Assembly (NCBI GenBank): GCA_023266195.1 | Contig: JAHFRP010000007.1 | Coordinates: 62,001 to 126,000 of the forward strand | DNA from: Sulfuricella sp. | GTDB taxonomy: Bacteria > Pseudomonadota > Gammaproteobacteria > Burkholderiales > Sulfuricellaceae | Length of the DNA stretch: 64,000 bases | Reading direction: 5' to 3' | Shown: positions 41,345-51,100 of the stretch, in pieces | Position numbering within the stretch: the first letter of the stretch is position 1 | How the letters are laid out: every line of letters begins with the position of its first letter | Program-made: the position numbers and the translations under genes | Notes under the pieces: model-generated | Database searches by the model: none | Told to the model about the DNA's origin: nothing | Seen by the model: the letters and a program-made list of their open reading frames with translations, nothing else

Positions 41345-43582
41345 ATGACCCAAACGACCACAACAACCATCGGCTTCAAGCAATTTCTCGGGGCCAGGCA
41401 TGACCCCGGCGATTTCTGGGGCGGGCTGGCCGCCATGCTGGTCGCGCTGCCGGCGTCCATCGCCTTCGGCGTCACGGTGTATGCGGCCATCGGCCCGTCC
41501 TACGCCGCCGCCGGCGCGCTGGCCGGCATCATCGGCGCTACCGTCATCGGCCTGGTCGCCTCGACGCTGGGCGGCACCGACCGCCTGATCAGCGCGCCGT
41601 GCGCGCCCGCCGCCGCCGTGCTGTCGGCGTTCGCCATCGAACTGGTGGGCCAGGGCGTCACGCCGGACACGATCGTCCTGCTCCTCGTCATGCTGAGCGT
41701 GATCGCGGGGGTGATGCAGATTCTGTTCGGCTTCGTCGGCATCGGCCGGCTGATCAAATACATTCCCTACCCGGTGGTGAGCGGCTACATGAGCGGCGTC
41801 GGCCTGATCATCATCGGCAGCCAGATCCCCAAGTTCATCGGCGCCCCGCTCGGCACGCACTGGAACGACGGCCTGCTCTCGCCCTGGCTGTGGGACTGGC
41901 GCAGCCTGGCCATCGGCGGGGCGACGGTGGCGGTGGCCCTGATCACTCCCCGGCTGACCAGGAAAGTGCCGGGCACGATCCTCGGCATCCTGGCCGGGCT
42001 GGCGACTTACTTCGCGCTCGCCGCGCAGGATCCGCGCCTGTGGCAGGTCGCCGGCAATCCGCTGGTGGTCGGCCCGCTCGGCGCCGCCAAGGACGGCTAT
42101 TTCGCCGCCACTTCGGGGCGCTGGCACGAAATCGGCGAGCTGCGCCTGGCCCAGATCGCCGGCCTGTTCGGCAACGCGCTGACCCTCGCCGTGCTGCTAT
42201 CCATCGACACCCTGAAGACCTGCGTGGTGCTCGACCAGCTCACGCGCAGCCGCCACGAATCCAACCGGGAACTGATCGCGCAGGGCATCGGCAACATCAC
42301 CTCGGCCGCCGTCGGCGGCATGCCGGGATCGGGCACGATGGGCGCGACCCTGGTCAATCTCAACAGCGGCGCCAGCACGCGCATGTCGGGCGTGATGGAA
42401 GGCATGTCGGCGCTGGTGGCTTCCCTGATTCTCGGCTCCTTCCTCGCCTGGATGCCGGTCGCCGCCCTGGCCGGCATCCTGATCGTGATCGGGGTGCGCA
42501 TGATCGACCGGGAGCCCCTGCGCTTCATCGAGTCGCGCGCGACGGTGTTCGATTTCGCCGTGGTTCTCGCCGTGGTGGTGGTGGCGCTGACCGTCGGCCT
42601 GATCGCTTCGTCGGCGGTCGGCGTGGCGATGGCCATCATCCTCTTCGTGCGCGAACAGATCGGCGGCTCGGTGGTGCGCCACAAGATTTACGTCAACCAG
42701 AAATCCTCCAACTGGCACCGCCCCGAATCCGAAATGCACATTCTCGAACAAAAGGGCGACCAGGCGGTCATTTTCGAGTTGCAGGGCAGCCTGTTCTTCG
42801 GCACCACCCACGAACTCTACGCCGAACTCGAACCGGAGCTCGCCACCCGCAAGTTCGTCATCCTCGATTTCCGGCGCGTGCAGTCGGTCGATGTCACCGC
42901 CGCGCACCTGCTCCACAACGTGCTCGACGCGCTGCAGGAGCGCGGCGCGTTGCTGTTGCTGAGCAACGTGCTGGAATGCCTGCCCAACGGCCGCAACCTG
43001 CGCGAATTCCTCGAACAGACCGGCGTGATTCGCCCGGAAGACAAGACCGTGCGTATCTTCCCGGAACTGGACAGCGCCATCGAGTGGGTCGAGGATCGCC
43101 TCCTCGGCGAGCTGGAAACCGCGCCGGCGGAAGAACCCCTGATGCAGTTGCAGGAAATGGAGCTGTTCCGCAATCGCAAGGACGAGACCTTGCAGGAGCT
43201 CGAAACGCGCATGGTAAAGCGCCTGTACAAGGCCGGCGAGACGATCTATTCACGCGGCGAAGCGGGCGACGACATCTACTGGATCGGCCGCGGCAGCGTG
43301 CGCATCTTCGTCCCCCTGGGCGCCGGCCGCACCAAGCACATCGCCAGCTTCGGCCGGGGCGACTTCTTCGGCGGCCTCGCCTTCCTCGACGGCCGCCCGC
43401 GCAGCAACGACGCCATCGCGTTCACCGACGCCGAGCTGTACGTCCTGTCGCGCGAACAGTTCAACCTGATCGCCGAAGGCCACAAAAAATTGGCCTTCAC
43501 CCTGGTGACCGCCATGGCCCGCACGCTGTCCATCCGCCTGCGCCACGCCGACGCGGAACTGGCCATGCTGCAGGAATATTGA
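41345..43582 (+). CDS. SulP-family anion transporter with STAS and cNMP-binding-like domains
   Basis: A 745-aa fusion. SulP permease (about 10-440; GLAAMLVALPASIAFGVTVY, then SAPCAPAAAV) with ten or more helices; STAS domain (about 470-580, ILDFRRVQSVDVTAA); and a C-terminal cyclic-nucleotide-binding fold (about 620-735, LYKAGETIYSRGEAGDDIYW, GDFFGGLAFLDGRPRS). In true cNMP binders the Glu of FGE-L-A contacts ribose; here it is Gly, so ligand binding is doubtful. SulP proteins carry sulfate, bicarbonate or other anions; the substrate is unknown. ATG at 41345, GAGG upstream. Divergent from DUF47. Confidence 0.9.
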   Translation: MTQTTTTTIGFKQFLGARHDPGDFWGGLAAMLVALPASIAFGVTVYAAIGPSYAAAGALAGIIGATVIGLVASTLGGTDRLISAPCAPAAAVLSAFAIELVGQGVTPDTIVLLLVMLSVIAGVMQILFGFVGIGRLIKYIPYPVVSGYMSGVGLIIIGSQIPKFIGAPLGTHWNDGLLSPWLWDWRSLAIGGATVAVALITPRLTRKVPGTILGILAGLATYFALAAQDPRLWQVAGNPLVVGPLGAAKDGYFAATSGRWHEIGELRLAQIAGLFGNALTLAVLLSIDTLKTCVVLDQLTRSRHESNRELIAQGIGNITSAAVGGMPGSGTMGATLVNLNSGASTRMSGVMEGMSALVASLILGSFLAWMPVAALAGILIVIGVRMIDREPLRFIESRATVFDFAVVLAVVVVALTVGLIASSAVGVAMAIILFVREQIGGSVVRHKIYVNQKSSNWHRPESEMHILEQKGDQAVIFELQGSLFFGTTHELYAELEPELATRKFVILDFRRVQSVDVTAAHLLHNVLDALQERGALLLLSNVLECLPNGRNLREFLEQTGVIRPEDKTVRIFPELDSAIEWVEDRLLGELETAPAEEPLMQLQEMELFRNRKDETLQELETRMVKRLYKAGETIYSRGEAGDDIYWIGRGSVRIFVPLGAGRTKHIASFGRGDFFGGLAFLDGRPRSNDAIAFTDAELYVLSREQFNLIAEGHKKLAFTLVTAMARTLSIRLRHADAELAMLQEY

Positions 43583-43635
43583 GAGGTTGCGAAAAATTCA
43601 AAATCCACCGCAAAGGCGCGAGGGCGCAAAGCCGT

Positions 43636-43711
43636 GTAGGTCGGTTCAAGCGCAGCGGAACCGACAATTCCAAACCTGTCGGTTCCGGCCTTTGGCCTTG
43701 AACCGACCTAC
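43636..43711. repeat. Inverted repeat, GTAGGTCGGTTCAAG family
   Basis: Outer arms GTAGGTCGGTTCAAG (43636-43650) and its exact complement (43697-43711), 15 bp; inner arms CGGAACCGACA (43656-43666) and TGTCGGTTCCG (43677-43687), 11 bp. This forms a nested cruciform between the converging sulP and pit genes. A degenerate copy is at 48049-48134. Confidence 0.87.
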
Positions 43712-43735
43712 CCGACTGTTGGGATACTGAGCGGT

Positions 43736-44773
43736 TTATTTCAGCGCCAGCCGCACCAGCAAGCTGCAAACAACGGCCACCAGCGCCGCGCCGGGAATGG
43801 TGATCAGCCAGGTGGCGGAAATTTCCTCCGCCTTGGCCCAGCGCACCGCCTTGGGCCGCTCCGAGGCGCCGATGCCCATGATCGAGGTGGCGACCACGTG
43901 GGTGGTGGAAACCGGCGCGCCGACCAGGGAGGCGGCGAGGATCACGCCCGCCGAGGCGAGCTGGGAATCCAGCGCGTGCAGCGGACGCACCTTGTAAATG
44001 GCGAAGCCCAGGGTGCGCACGATGCGCCAGCCCCCCGACACGATGCCCAGCGTGATCGACGAGGCGCAGGCCAGCATCACCCACAGCGGCACGGCGAATT
44101 GGTGGATGAAACCGCCCAGCAGCAGCACCAGGGTTAGAATGCCCATGCTTTTCTGCGCATCGTTGGCGCCGTGGGAAAACGCCAGCCCGGCGGCGGTGAT
44201 GAACTGCACGCGGCGCAGATTGCGGTTGACCGCCGGCCGCGCGCCGCGCAGCAGGAACAGCATCAGCCGGTGCAGGAAAAATCCCGCCCAGAATCCGACC
44301 AGCGGCGACAGAAGCAGCGCCAGCAGCACCTTGGTCACGCCCGTGAAATGGCCGTGCATGAACAGCTCGGTGAACCCCCACGCCACATGGTTCGCCCCGA
44401 CCGACACCACCACCGCGCCGGCCAGCCCGCCGACCAGGGCATGGGAGGAGGAAGAAGGAATGCCGCGCCGCCAGGTGAACAGGTTCCAGACAATCGCCCC
44501 CACCAGCCCGCACAGGATGATGGTCAGCGAAACCGCAGTGCGCAGGTCGCTCAGGCTGATGAACGTGCCGATGGTGTTGGCCACCGCCGTGCCGCCCAGC
44601 AACGGGCCGAGGAATTCGAAAAAGCCGACCACCAGCACCGCCTGCGCCGGTGTCATGGCGCGCGAGGCGATCACCGTGGCGACGATGTTGGCGGCGTCGT
44701 GAAAGCCGTTGGTGTAGTCGAACAGGAGCACGATCGCCACGGCCGAGATCGCCAGTATCAGGATGGGGTCCAT
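43736..44773 (-). CDS. pit: Low-affinity inorganic phosphate transporter (PiT family)
   Basis: A 345-aa permease with about ten helices. The duplicated PiT signature is visible: FDYTNGFHDAANIVAT (about residues 19-34) and the second half GLAFSHGANDAQKSMG (about 197-212), plus PVSTTHVVATSIMG near 285 and PSSSSHALVGGL near 107. It imports metal phosphate or phosphate driven by protons. On the same strand as, but separated from, the DUF47 gene. No Pho box was noticed directly upstream. Confidence 0.95.
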   Translation of the reverse strand: MDPILILAISAVAIVLLFDYTNGFHDAANIVATVIASRAMTPAQAVLVVGFFEFLGPLLGGTAVANTIGTFISLSDLRTAVSLTIILCGLVGAIVWNLFTWRRGIPSSSSHALVGGLAGAVVVSVGANHVAWGFTELFMHGHFTGVTKVLLALLLSPLVGFWAGFFLHRLMLFLLRGARPAVNRNLRRVQFITAAGLAFSHGANDAQKSMGILTLVLLLGGFIHQFAVPLWVMLACASSITLGIVSGGWRIVRTLGFAIYKVRPLHALDSQLASAGVILAASLVGAPVSTTHVVATSIMGIGASERPKAVRWAKAEEISATWLITIPGAALVAVVCSLLVRLALK

Positions 44774-44827
44774 GGTTGGCGAACAGGAATAAGAGGGTAT
44801 TAGGCTACCATCGTTCGGCGCTTTTTT

Positions 44828-45964
44828 CTAATCCAGCGTCTTCCTGTACCGCTTCAATCCGATCGCCACCACCGCCAGCAAAAACACGCCGATCGGCCAC
44901 AGGTTGGGCCAGATTTCGAGGAAGCCGTTGCCCTTCAACAGGATGCCGCGCACCATGCGCAGGAAGTGGGTCAGCGGCAGCAGGCTGCCGATGTTCTGCG
45001 CCCATTGCGGCATGCCGCGGAAGGGGAACATGAAGCCGGACAAAAGCAGCGACGGCAGGAAGAAGAAAAATGTCATCTGCATCGCCTGCATCTGGTTTTT
45101 CGCCACGGTGGAAAACATCAGGCCGACCGCCAGGTTGGCGGCGATGAAGGCCAGCACCACGGTGTAAAGCAGCATGACGCTGCCGAGGATCGGCACCTGG
45201 AACAGCAGCCGCGCGGCGAGCAGGATCAGCGTGACCTGGATGTAGCCGACCATGATGTAGGGCACGATTTTTCCGGCCATCACCTCGAACGGACGCACCG
45301 GCGTGGCGAGGAGGTTTTCCATGGTGCCGCGCTCGCGCTCGCGGGTCATCGCCAGGCCGGTCTGCATGATCATGGTCATGGTGAGGATCACGCCCATCAG
45401 CCCCGGCACGATGTTGTACTGGGTGATGCCTTCCGGGTTGTAGCGGCGGTGGATTTGCACGTCGAACGGCGCCGGCTTGCCTTGCAGCGGCCGCAACGCG
45501 CCTTGCAGGTCGCGGTCGAACACGGTCTGGGCGAGTTGGGCCAGCGCACCCACCGCGTTGCCCACGGCGGTGGGGTCGGTGGCGTCGGCCTCGACCAGGA
45601 TGGCCGGGCGCTCGCCGCGCATCAGCTGGCGCGCGAAGTTTTCCGGGATGCTCACCACGAACTGCGCGTCGCCCTCGGCGATCAGCCGCTCGGCCTCGGC
45701 TTCGTTTTTGGGCTGCATCGTCACCTTGAAATAGGCGCTGTTTTCCAGCGCGCGCACGAAACTGCGCGAGAATTCGCTGGTATCGGCCACCAGCACCGCG
45801 GTCGGCAAGCCCTTGGGGTCGGAATTGATGGCGAAGCCGAACAGGATCAATTGCAGCATGGGAATGCCGACCATCATGGCGAAGGTCAGGCGGTCGCGCC
45901 GCATCTGGATGAATTCCTTGGTCACCACGGCGAGAAAGCGCTGCCAGGAAAAACGGTCAGCCAT
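44828..45964 (-). CDS. ABC-2 type permease (YhhJ/YbhR-like)
   Basis: A 378-aa permease: N-terminal helix (about 25-45), a large periplasmic domain (about 50-175; FSRSFVRALENSAYFKV, RRYNPEGITQYNIVPG), then five helices with TRERERGTMENLLATPVRPFE and FMFPFRGMPQWAQNIG, the ABC-2 signature. It works with the ATPase encoded just upstream, whose stop it overlaps by 8 bp, and probably with the HlyD-type adaptor. E. coli ybhGFSR has two permeases; here there is one. Confidence 0.93.
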   Translation of the reverse strand: MADRFSWQRFLAVVTKEFIQMRRDRLTFAMMVGIPMLQLILFGFAINSDPKGLPTAVLVADTSEFSRSFVRALENSAYFKVTMQPKNEAEAERLIAEGDAQFVVSIPENFARQLMRGERPAILVEADATDPTAVGNAVGALAQLAQTVFDRDLQGALRPLQGKPAPFDVQIHRRYNPEGITQYNIVPGLMGVILTMTMIMQTGLAMTRERERGTMENLLATPVRPFEVMAGKIVPYIMVGYIQVTLILLAARLLFQVPILGSVMLLYTVVLAFIAANLAVGLMFSTVAKNQMQAMQMTFFFFLPSLLLSGFMFPFRGMPQWAQNIGSLLPLTHFLRMVRGILLKGNGFLEIWPNLWPIGVFLLAVVAIGLKRYRKTLD

Positions 45965-46880
45965 GGCGGTCGGCCCCTTCCATCATCTGGATGAAGATAT
46001 CCTCCAGGCCCGGCTGCGCCTTGGTCCAGCGGCAGCTGGCCTGTTCCCTGAAGGGCGAGATGGATTGTTCCAGCAGCGCCGCGTCGGTGCCGCTGACGTG
46101 GAGCTGGTTGCCGAACGGCACCACCTGGCTGATTCCCGGCAGGCCGCGCAACTGCGCGCCCAGCGCATAGAGATCGGCGCACTCCACCGTCCAGGTGACG
46201 ATGCCGGAATTCTGGATGACTTCCGATACTGTGCCCTGGGCGAGCAAACGGCCGCTGGCGATATAGGCGAGGCGGTGGCAGCGCTCCGCCTCGTCCATGT
46301 AGTGGGTGCTCACCAGTACCGTGATGCCCTGGCCGGCGAGGTAATGGATTTCGTCCCAGAAATCGCGCCTGGCCTTGGGATCGACCCCGGCGGTCGGCTC
46401 GTCGAGCAGCAACAGCCTGGGCTGGTGCAGCATGCAGGCGGCCAGCGCCAGGCGCTGCTTCCAGCCGCCGGACAAATTACCCGCCAACTGCTTCTGGCGG
46501 TCGGCCAGGCCGAGGCGCCGCAGCGATTCTTCCACAGCTTCCTGCCGGTTGGGCATGCCGTAGATTCGGGCGGTGAAATCCAGATTCTCGCGTATGGTGA
46601 GGTCCTGGTACAGGCTGAAGCCCTGCGTCATGTAACCCACGTTGAGCTTGATCTGGCGGGTTTCGCGGATCACGTCGTAGCCCAGGCAGGTGCCGCGTCC
46701 GCTGTCGGGCGTGAGCAGGCCGCACAGCATGCGGATGGTGGTGGTCTTGCCGCTGCCGTTGGGGCCGAGAAAGCCGTAGATTTCGCCGCGCCGGACCTGC
46801 AAGGCGAGGTCGTCCACCGCCACCAGCTCGCCGAAGCGCTTGGAAAGGCCGGCAACGTCGATGGCCAGGGCGTCGTTCAT
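45957..46880 (-). CDS. ABC transporter ATP-binding protein (YbhF/CcmA-like)
   Basis: A 307-aa ATPase: Walker A GPNGSGKTTT (about 39-48), Q-loop YMTQGFSLYQDLT, signature LSGGWKQRL, Walker B LLLLDEPT and H-loop STHYMDEAE, with a C-terminal extension to PGLEDIFIQMM. It resembles one half of the double-ATPase YbhF. The ATG at 46880 is chosen; upstream codons run into a palindrome. It drives the permease that overlaps its end and is preceded by the HlyD gene. Confidence 0.93.
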   Translation of the reverse strand: MNDALAIDVAGLSKRFGELVAVDDLALQVRRGEIYGFLGPNGSGKTTTIRMLCGLLTPDSGRGTCLGYDVIRETRQIKLNVGYMTQGFSLYQDLTIRENLDFTARIYGMPNRQEAVEESLRRLGLADRQKQLAGNLSGGWKQRLALAACMLHQPRLLLLDEPTAGVDPKARRDFWDEIHYLAGQGITVLVSTHYMDEAERCHRLAYIASGRLLAQGTVSEVIQNSGIVTWTVECADLYALGAQLRGLPGISQVVPFGNQLHVSGTDAALLEQSISPFREQASCRWTKAQPGLEDIFIQMMEGADRHG

Positions 46881-46910
46881 AACAAACAGACCAAGCGGAA
46901 ACAATGATGT

Positions 46911-47007
46911 CCCCCCCTTTGTAAAAGGGGGGTTAGGGGGGATTTAAATGCGTGGCAAATGGCCGGCGTCGTCAAATCCCCCTCAATCCCCCTTTTACAA
47001 AGGGGGA
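46911..47007. repeat. Long inverted repeat, C/G-run family (second copy)
   Basis: Left arm 46911-46948 (CCCCCCCTTTGTAAAAGGGG, then GGTTAGGGGGGATTTAAA) and right arm 46974-47007 (AAATCCCCCTCAATCCCCCT, then TTTACAAAGGGGGA). The same arms as at 25904-26006 with a different loop. It separates the HlyD-type gene from the ATPase gene inside one apparent operon. Confidence 0.88.
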
Positions 47008-47037
47008 GGCGGCCAGTCATTGTCATGTTCATGCCTG

Positions 47038-47997
47038 TCATCTTGGTAAAGCCTGTAGCCTCACATCCACCGGCTGGCCCGGGCGCAGCTTGGTCGCGTC
47101 GGCCACGGCCGGGCGCGCTTCGACCAGGAACACCAGCTTGTCGCGGTTTTCCTTGCTGTAGATCACCGGCGGGGTGTATTCGGCCTGCGGGGAAATGTAG
47201 CTGATGGCGGCGGAAATCGGCGCGGCGCAGCCGTCGCAGGTGACGGTGATGGCTTGGCCGGGCTTGAGGGAAGAGGCTTTGGCTTCGGGGACGAAAAAGC
47301 GCACCTTGATGTTCTGCGGCGGCAGCAGGGACACCACCGGGCTGCCGGCGGGCACCCATTCGCCCTGCACATAGAGCGTGTCCTGCACCCAGCCGGTGAC
47401 CGGCGATTTCACGCTTTTTTGCGCCAGCGACCAGTCGGCGCGGGCCAGTGTGGCGCGGGCGGCGGCCGCTTCCGCCTCGGCCGCGCGGATTTCGTCCACT
47501 CGTGCCGGCAGTCTGGCGGTGGCGAGCTGGGCTTCCATTTCCTTGAGGCGTTCGCGGTCGCGCTTCAACGCGCTGAGATCGGCGTCCAGCTTCTGATGCG
47601 AAATGAAGCCGGATTTTTCCAGCCGGTCGTCGCGCGCATAGTCGTCCTCGGACAGCTTCAGGGCGGCGCGCGCCTGCTCGCGCTGGGCCACGATGGCATC
47701 GATCTCGGTGGGGCGCTTGGCCTTCTTCAGGTTTTCCAGCTGCGACTCGGCCTGGCTCAGGCGCTGCGCCGCTTCGTCGCGCGCGGCTTTTTCGTTTTCC
47801 TGTTCCAGGGCGAACAGCGGCGCGCCGGCCTCGACTTGTGCGCCGCGCTGTACCGCAAGGTGAGTCAGCGAGCCGGCGTAAGTGGCGGCGACGCGCACGT
47901 ACTCGCCTTCGGCGTAGCCCTGGTAGAACGGCGGCGCCTTGTCCGCGCACCCGGTTAACGTCGCCGAGGCGAACAGCAGAACCCAAATCCAACGCAT
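47038..47997 (-). CDS. HlyD/YbhG-type periplasmic adaptor lipoprotein of an ABC exporter
   Basis: A 319-aa adaptor: lipobox TLTGC (Cys at about residue 18), lipoyl half AGSLTHLAVQRGAQVEAGAPLF, a long alpha-hairpin coiled coil (about 65-175), second lipoyl half SPVTGWVQDTLYVQGEWV, and a beta-barrel with VRFFVPEAKAS. It should connect the ABC permease to an outer-membrane channel. The ATG at 47997 has AAGGAG 9-10 bp upstream. The ATPase and permease follow downstream, past a long palindrome. The order adaptor-ATPase-permease is like ybhG-F-R. Confidence 0.9.
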   Translation of the reverse strand: MRWIWVLLFASATLTGCADKAPPFYQGYAEGEYVRVAATYAGSLTHLAVQRGAQVEAGAPLFALEQENEKAARDEAAQRLSQAESQLENLKKAKRPTEIDAIVAQREQARAALKLSEDDYARDDRLEKSGFISHQKLDADLSALKRDRERLKEMEAQLATARLPARVDEIRAAEAEAAAARATLARADWSLAQKSVKSPVTGWVQDTLYVQGEWVPAGSPVVSLLPPQNIKVRFFVPEAKASSLKPGQAITVTCDGCAAPISAAISYISPQAEYTPPVIYSKENRDKLVFLVEARPAVADATKLRPGQPVDVRLQALPR

Positions 47998-48048
47998 TTT
48001 TCGCGCTCCTTTTTTTGTTTTTTTCTTGCGGATGCCCGCCTGTAATTT

Positions 48049-48134
48049 GTCGGTCGGCTCAAGCGCAGCGGAGCCGCTCAAGCGGTCGCGCACCAATTTG
48101 GTTTGTCGGTTCCGCTACGCTTGAACCGACCTAC
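48049..48134. repeat. Inverted repeat, GTAGGTCGGTTCAAG family (degenerate copy)
   Basis: GTCGGTCGGCTCAAGCGCAG (48049-48068) followed by CGGAGCCG pairs, with a few mismatches, with CGGTTCCGCTACGCTTGAAC then CGACCTAC ending at 48134. Same family as 43636-43711. It lies between the RND pump gene and the HlyD-type gene. Confidence 0.8.
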
Positions 48135-48166
48135 GCCCTGTTCTCCGTGGCCGATCGCTTTATTCT

Positions 48167-51100
48167 TTATTCTTCTTTGGGATGCCGCTGCTGCCAGCGT
48201 TCCAGCGCGTTCTCCACCAACGAGTATACCGCCGGCACCACCACCAGGGTGAGCAGGGTCGAGGTGATCATGCCGCCGATCACCGCCACCGCCAGCGGGC
48301 CGTTGGTCTCGGCGCCGGCGCCGAGGCCGAGCGCGGCGGGAAGCAGCGCCAGGATGATGGTCATCGAGGTCATCAGCACCGGCCGCATGCGGATCGGGCA
48401 GGCGTTCCTGAGCGCTTCGTCCACGGCCATGCCGCCCTCGCGGCGCTGGTTGGTCAGGTCCACCAGCAGGATGGAGTTTTTCGCCACCAGGCCGATCAGC
48501 AGAACCAGGCCGATCATCGAATAGATGTTGAGGGTGTGGCCGAACAGCCACAGCGCCATCACGCCGCCGATGATCGCCAGCGGCTGCGCCAGCATGATGA
48601 TGAAAGGCTGGATGAAGGAGTTGAACTGGCTCGCCAGCACCATGTAGAGCAGCACCATTGCCAGGCTGAAGGCGAAAACCATGTTTTGCAGGGTTTTGCC
48701 GAACTCCTCGGCCTGGCCGATCATCTTCACGTTATAGCCCAGCGGCAGCATTTCGGCGGCGACCTGCTTCACCTTGTTGACCGCCTCGCCGAGCGGAATG
48801 GTGGGCGAGGCGAAAAAGGTTGCGGCGTATTGCAGGTCGAAGCGGCCAATCGTCGCCGCGCCCAGGGTCTCTTTGATGCCGGCGACGGTGTCGAGGCGCA
48901 CCAGCTTGCCGTCGCGGGAGCGCAGGTAAATCTTGTTGAGGTCGCTCACCTGTTTGAAGGCGCCTTCCCTGGCCTTCAGGCGGATGTCGTAGCGCTGGCC
49001 GTCGCCCGGCTCGTCGTTGAACTTGGCGATGTCCACCCCGCCGCTCATCATGTTGAGCGCCAGCGCCACGTCCTGCGAAGTGAGGCCGGCGGCGGCGATG
49101 CGGGTGCGATCCGGCGTCAGGGTCAACTGCGGCAGGTCGAGCTGCAAATCCAGGTCCATCCGGCCCAGACCCGGCTCGGTCGAGAGCCTTTGCTGCATCG
49201 CCTGTGACAGGCGCCCCACCTCTTCCAGGTTGGGGCCGGAAAGCACGAACTGGAGCGGCTCGCCGCGCTGCCCGCCGACGATCGGATAAGGTGCCGCGAA
49301 GGCGCGCGCGCCGGGAATCTGCGCCAGCTCCCGGCGCAGCACCGGAATGACCTCCTGCTGCTTGATGCTGCGCTCGCCGCGCGGCGCCATGCGCGCCACC
49401 ACCGTCCCCTGGTTGACCTGGCCGGCCTGGCCCAGGCCGATCAGGGCGAACTCGGTGACGATTTCCTTGTGCTTGAACAAAATGGCCTCGACCATGCGCA
49501 GACGGCTGTCGGTGTAATCGATGCTGGAACCGAGCGGGGTGCGCAGGTTGATCAGGAAGCGTCCCTCGTCCTCGTCCGGCACGAACGCCTTGCCGACGCT
49601 GGAAAAGAAATAGCCGCTCGACACGATCACGGCCAAGGTCAGCCCGACGACCTTCCAGCGGTGGCGCAGGGATTTGTCGAGCAGATAGCGGTAAAGCCGG
49701 TCGAGGCGATGGAACACGCCGTCGATCAGGTAATAAAGCCTGCCGTGCTGTTTCTGCACCTTGAGGAAGCGCGAGCACAGCATCGGCGTCAGGGTGAGCG
49801 AGACGAACAGCGACACCAGCACGCCGAAGGTGACCACCACCGCGAACGACTTGAAGAACTGGCCGATGATGCCGCCCATGAAAATCACCGGCGCGAAAAT
49901 ACAAACCAGCGACAGCGTCGCGGCAATGACCGCGAACACCACTTCGCGGCTGCCGTTGACCGCTGCCGCGACGGGGTCGGGGTCGATTTCCTCGCGGTGG
50001 CGGAAAATGTTTTCCAGCACCACGATAGCGTCGTCCACCACCACGCCGATCAACAGCAGCAGCGCCAGCATGGTGAGCGAATTGAGGGTGAAACCGGCGA
50101 AATAGATCACCGCCACCGCGCCGAGCAGCGACACCGGAATGGCGACGGCGATGATCAGGGTGGAACGGATCGAACGCAGGAACAGCCAGACGATCAGCGA
50201 CGCCAGCAGCGTGCCTTCGATCAGGTGCTCCTTCAGCGAATTGACGATTTCCTGGATGAAGATGGCGTCGTTCGACACCACCTCCAGCGACATGCCCGGC
50301 GGCAGCTGCGGGATGATTTCGTTGTTCAGGCGTTTCTTGATCTCCTCGACGATCGCCACGGTATTGGTGTTGGCCACCTTGACCAGGCCCAGGCCGATAG
50401 TGGTCTTGCCCATGAAGCGCGCCAGCTGGCGGTAATCGGCCAGCTCGTCCTCGATCTCGGCGACGTCCCGCAGCCGCACCGGCGCGCCGTCGCGATAGGC
50501 GACCACCATTTTTTCCAGGTCGTCGAGGCGGTGGAATTCGAGGTCGAGCTTGATCAGGTTCTCGGTCGCGCCGCCGACCAGGAAGCCGCCCGGCAGCTGG
50601 ACGTGCTCGCGGTTGAAGGCATCGGTCAGATCCTGGCTGGTGACCTGGAACGCGGCCATCTTCTCCGGCGCCAGATTGACCCGGATGGTGCGGTCGCGGC
50701 GGCCGCCCAGGCGCACTTCACCCACCCCGTCGATGGTTTCCAGGCGCTTTTTAACCACATTGACGGCGTACTGGTTCAATTGCTGCTGCGTGCGGTCGCC
50801 GCGCAGCGCCAGCCACATGATCGGCATCGCGTTGGTTTCGACCTTGGCCACCACCGGCGGGTCGGCGTCCTTGGGCAGGCGGCGCAGCACCTGATTGACC
50901 TTGGCCTGGACTTCGTTGAAGGCGATGTCGATCTTCTTGTCCAGGCTGAACGTGATGTTGATCACCGACGCGCCCGGCGAGGAGCTGGACTGGATGTGCT
51001 CGATCCCCGGCGTGCTGTTGATCGAAGTTTCGATCACGTTGGTAATGCTGGAATCGACGATGTCGGGGTTGGCCCCCTTCAAGGTGGTGGTGATCGAAAC

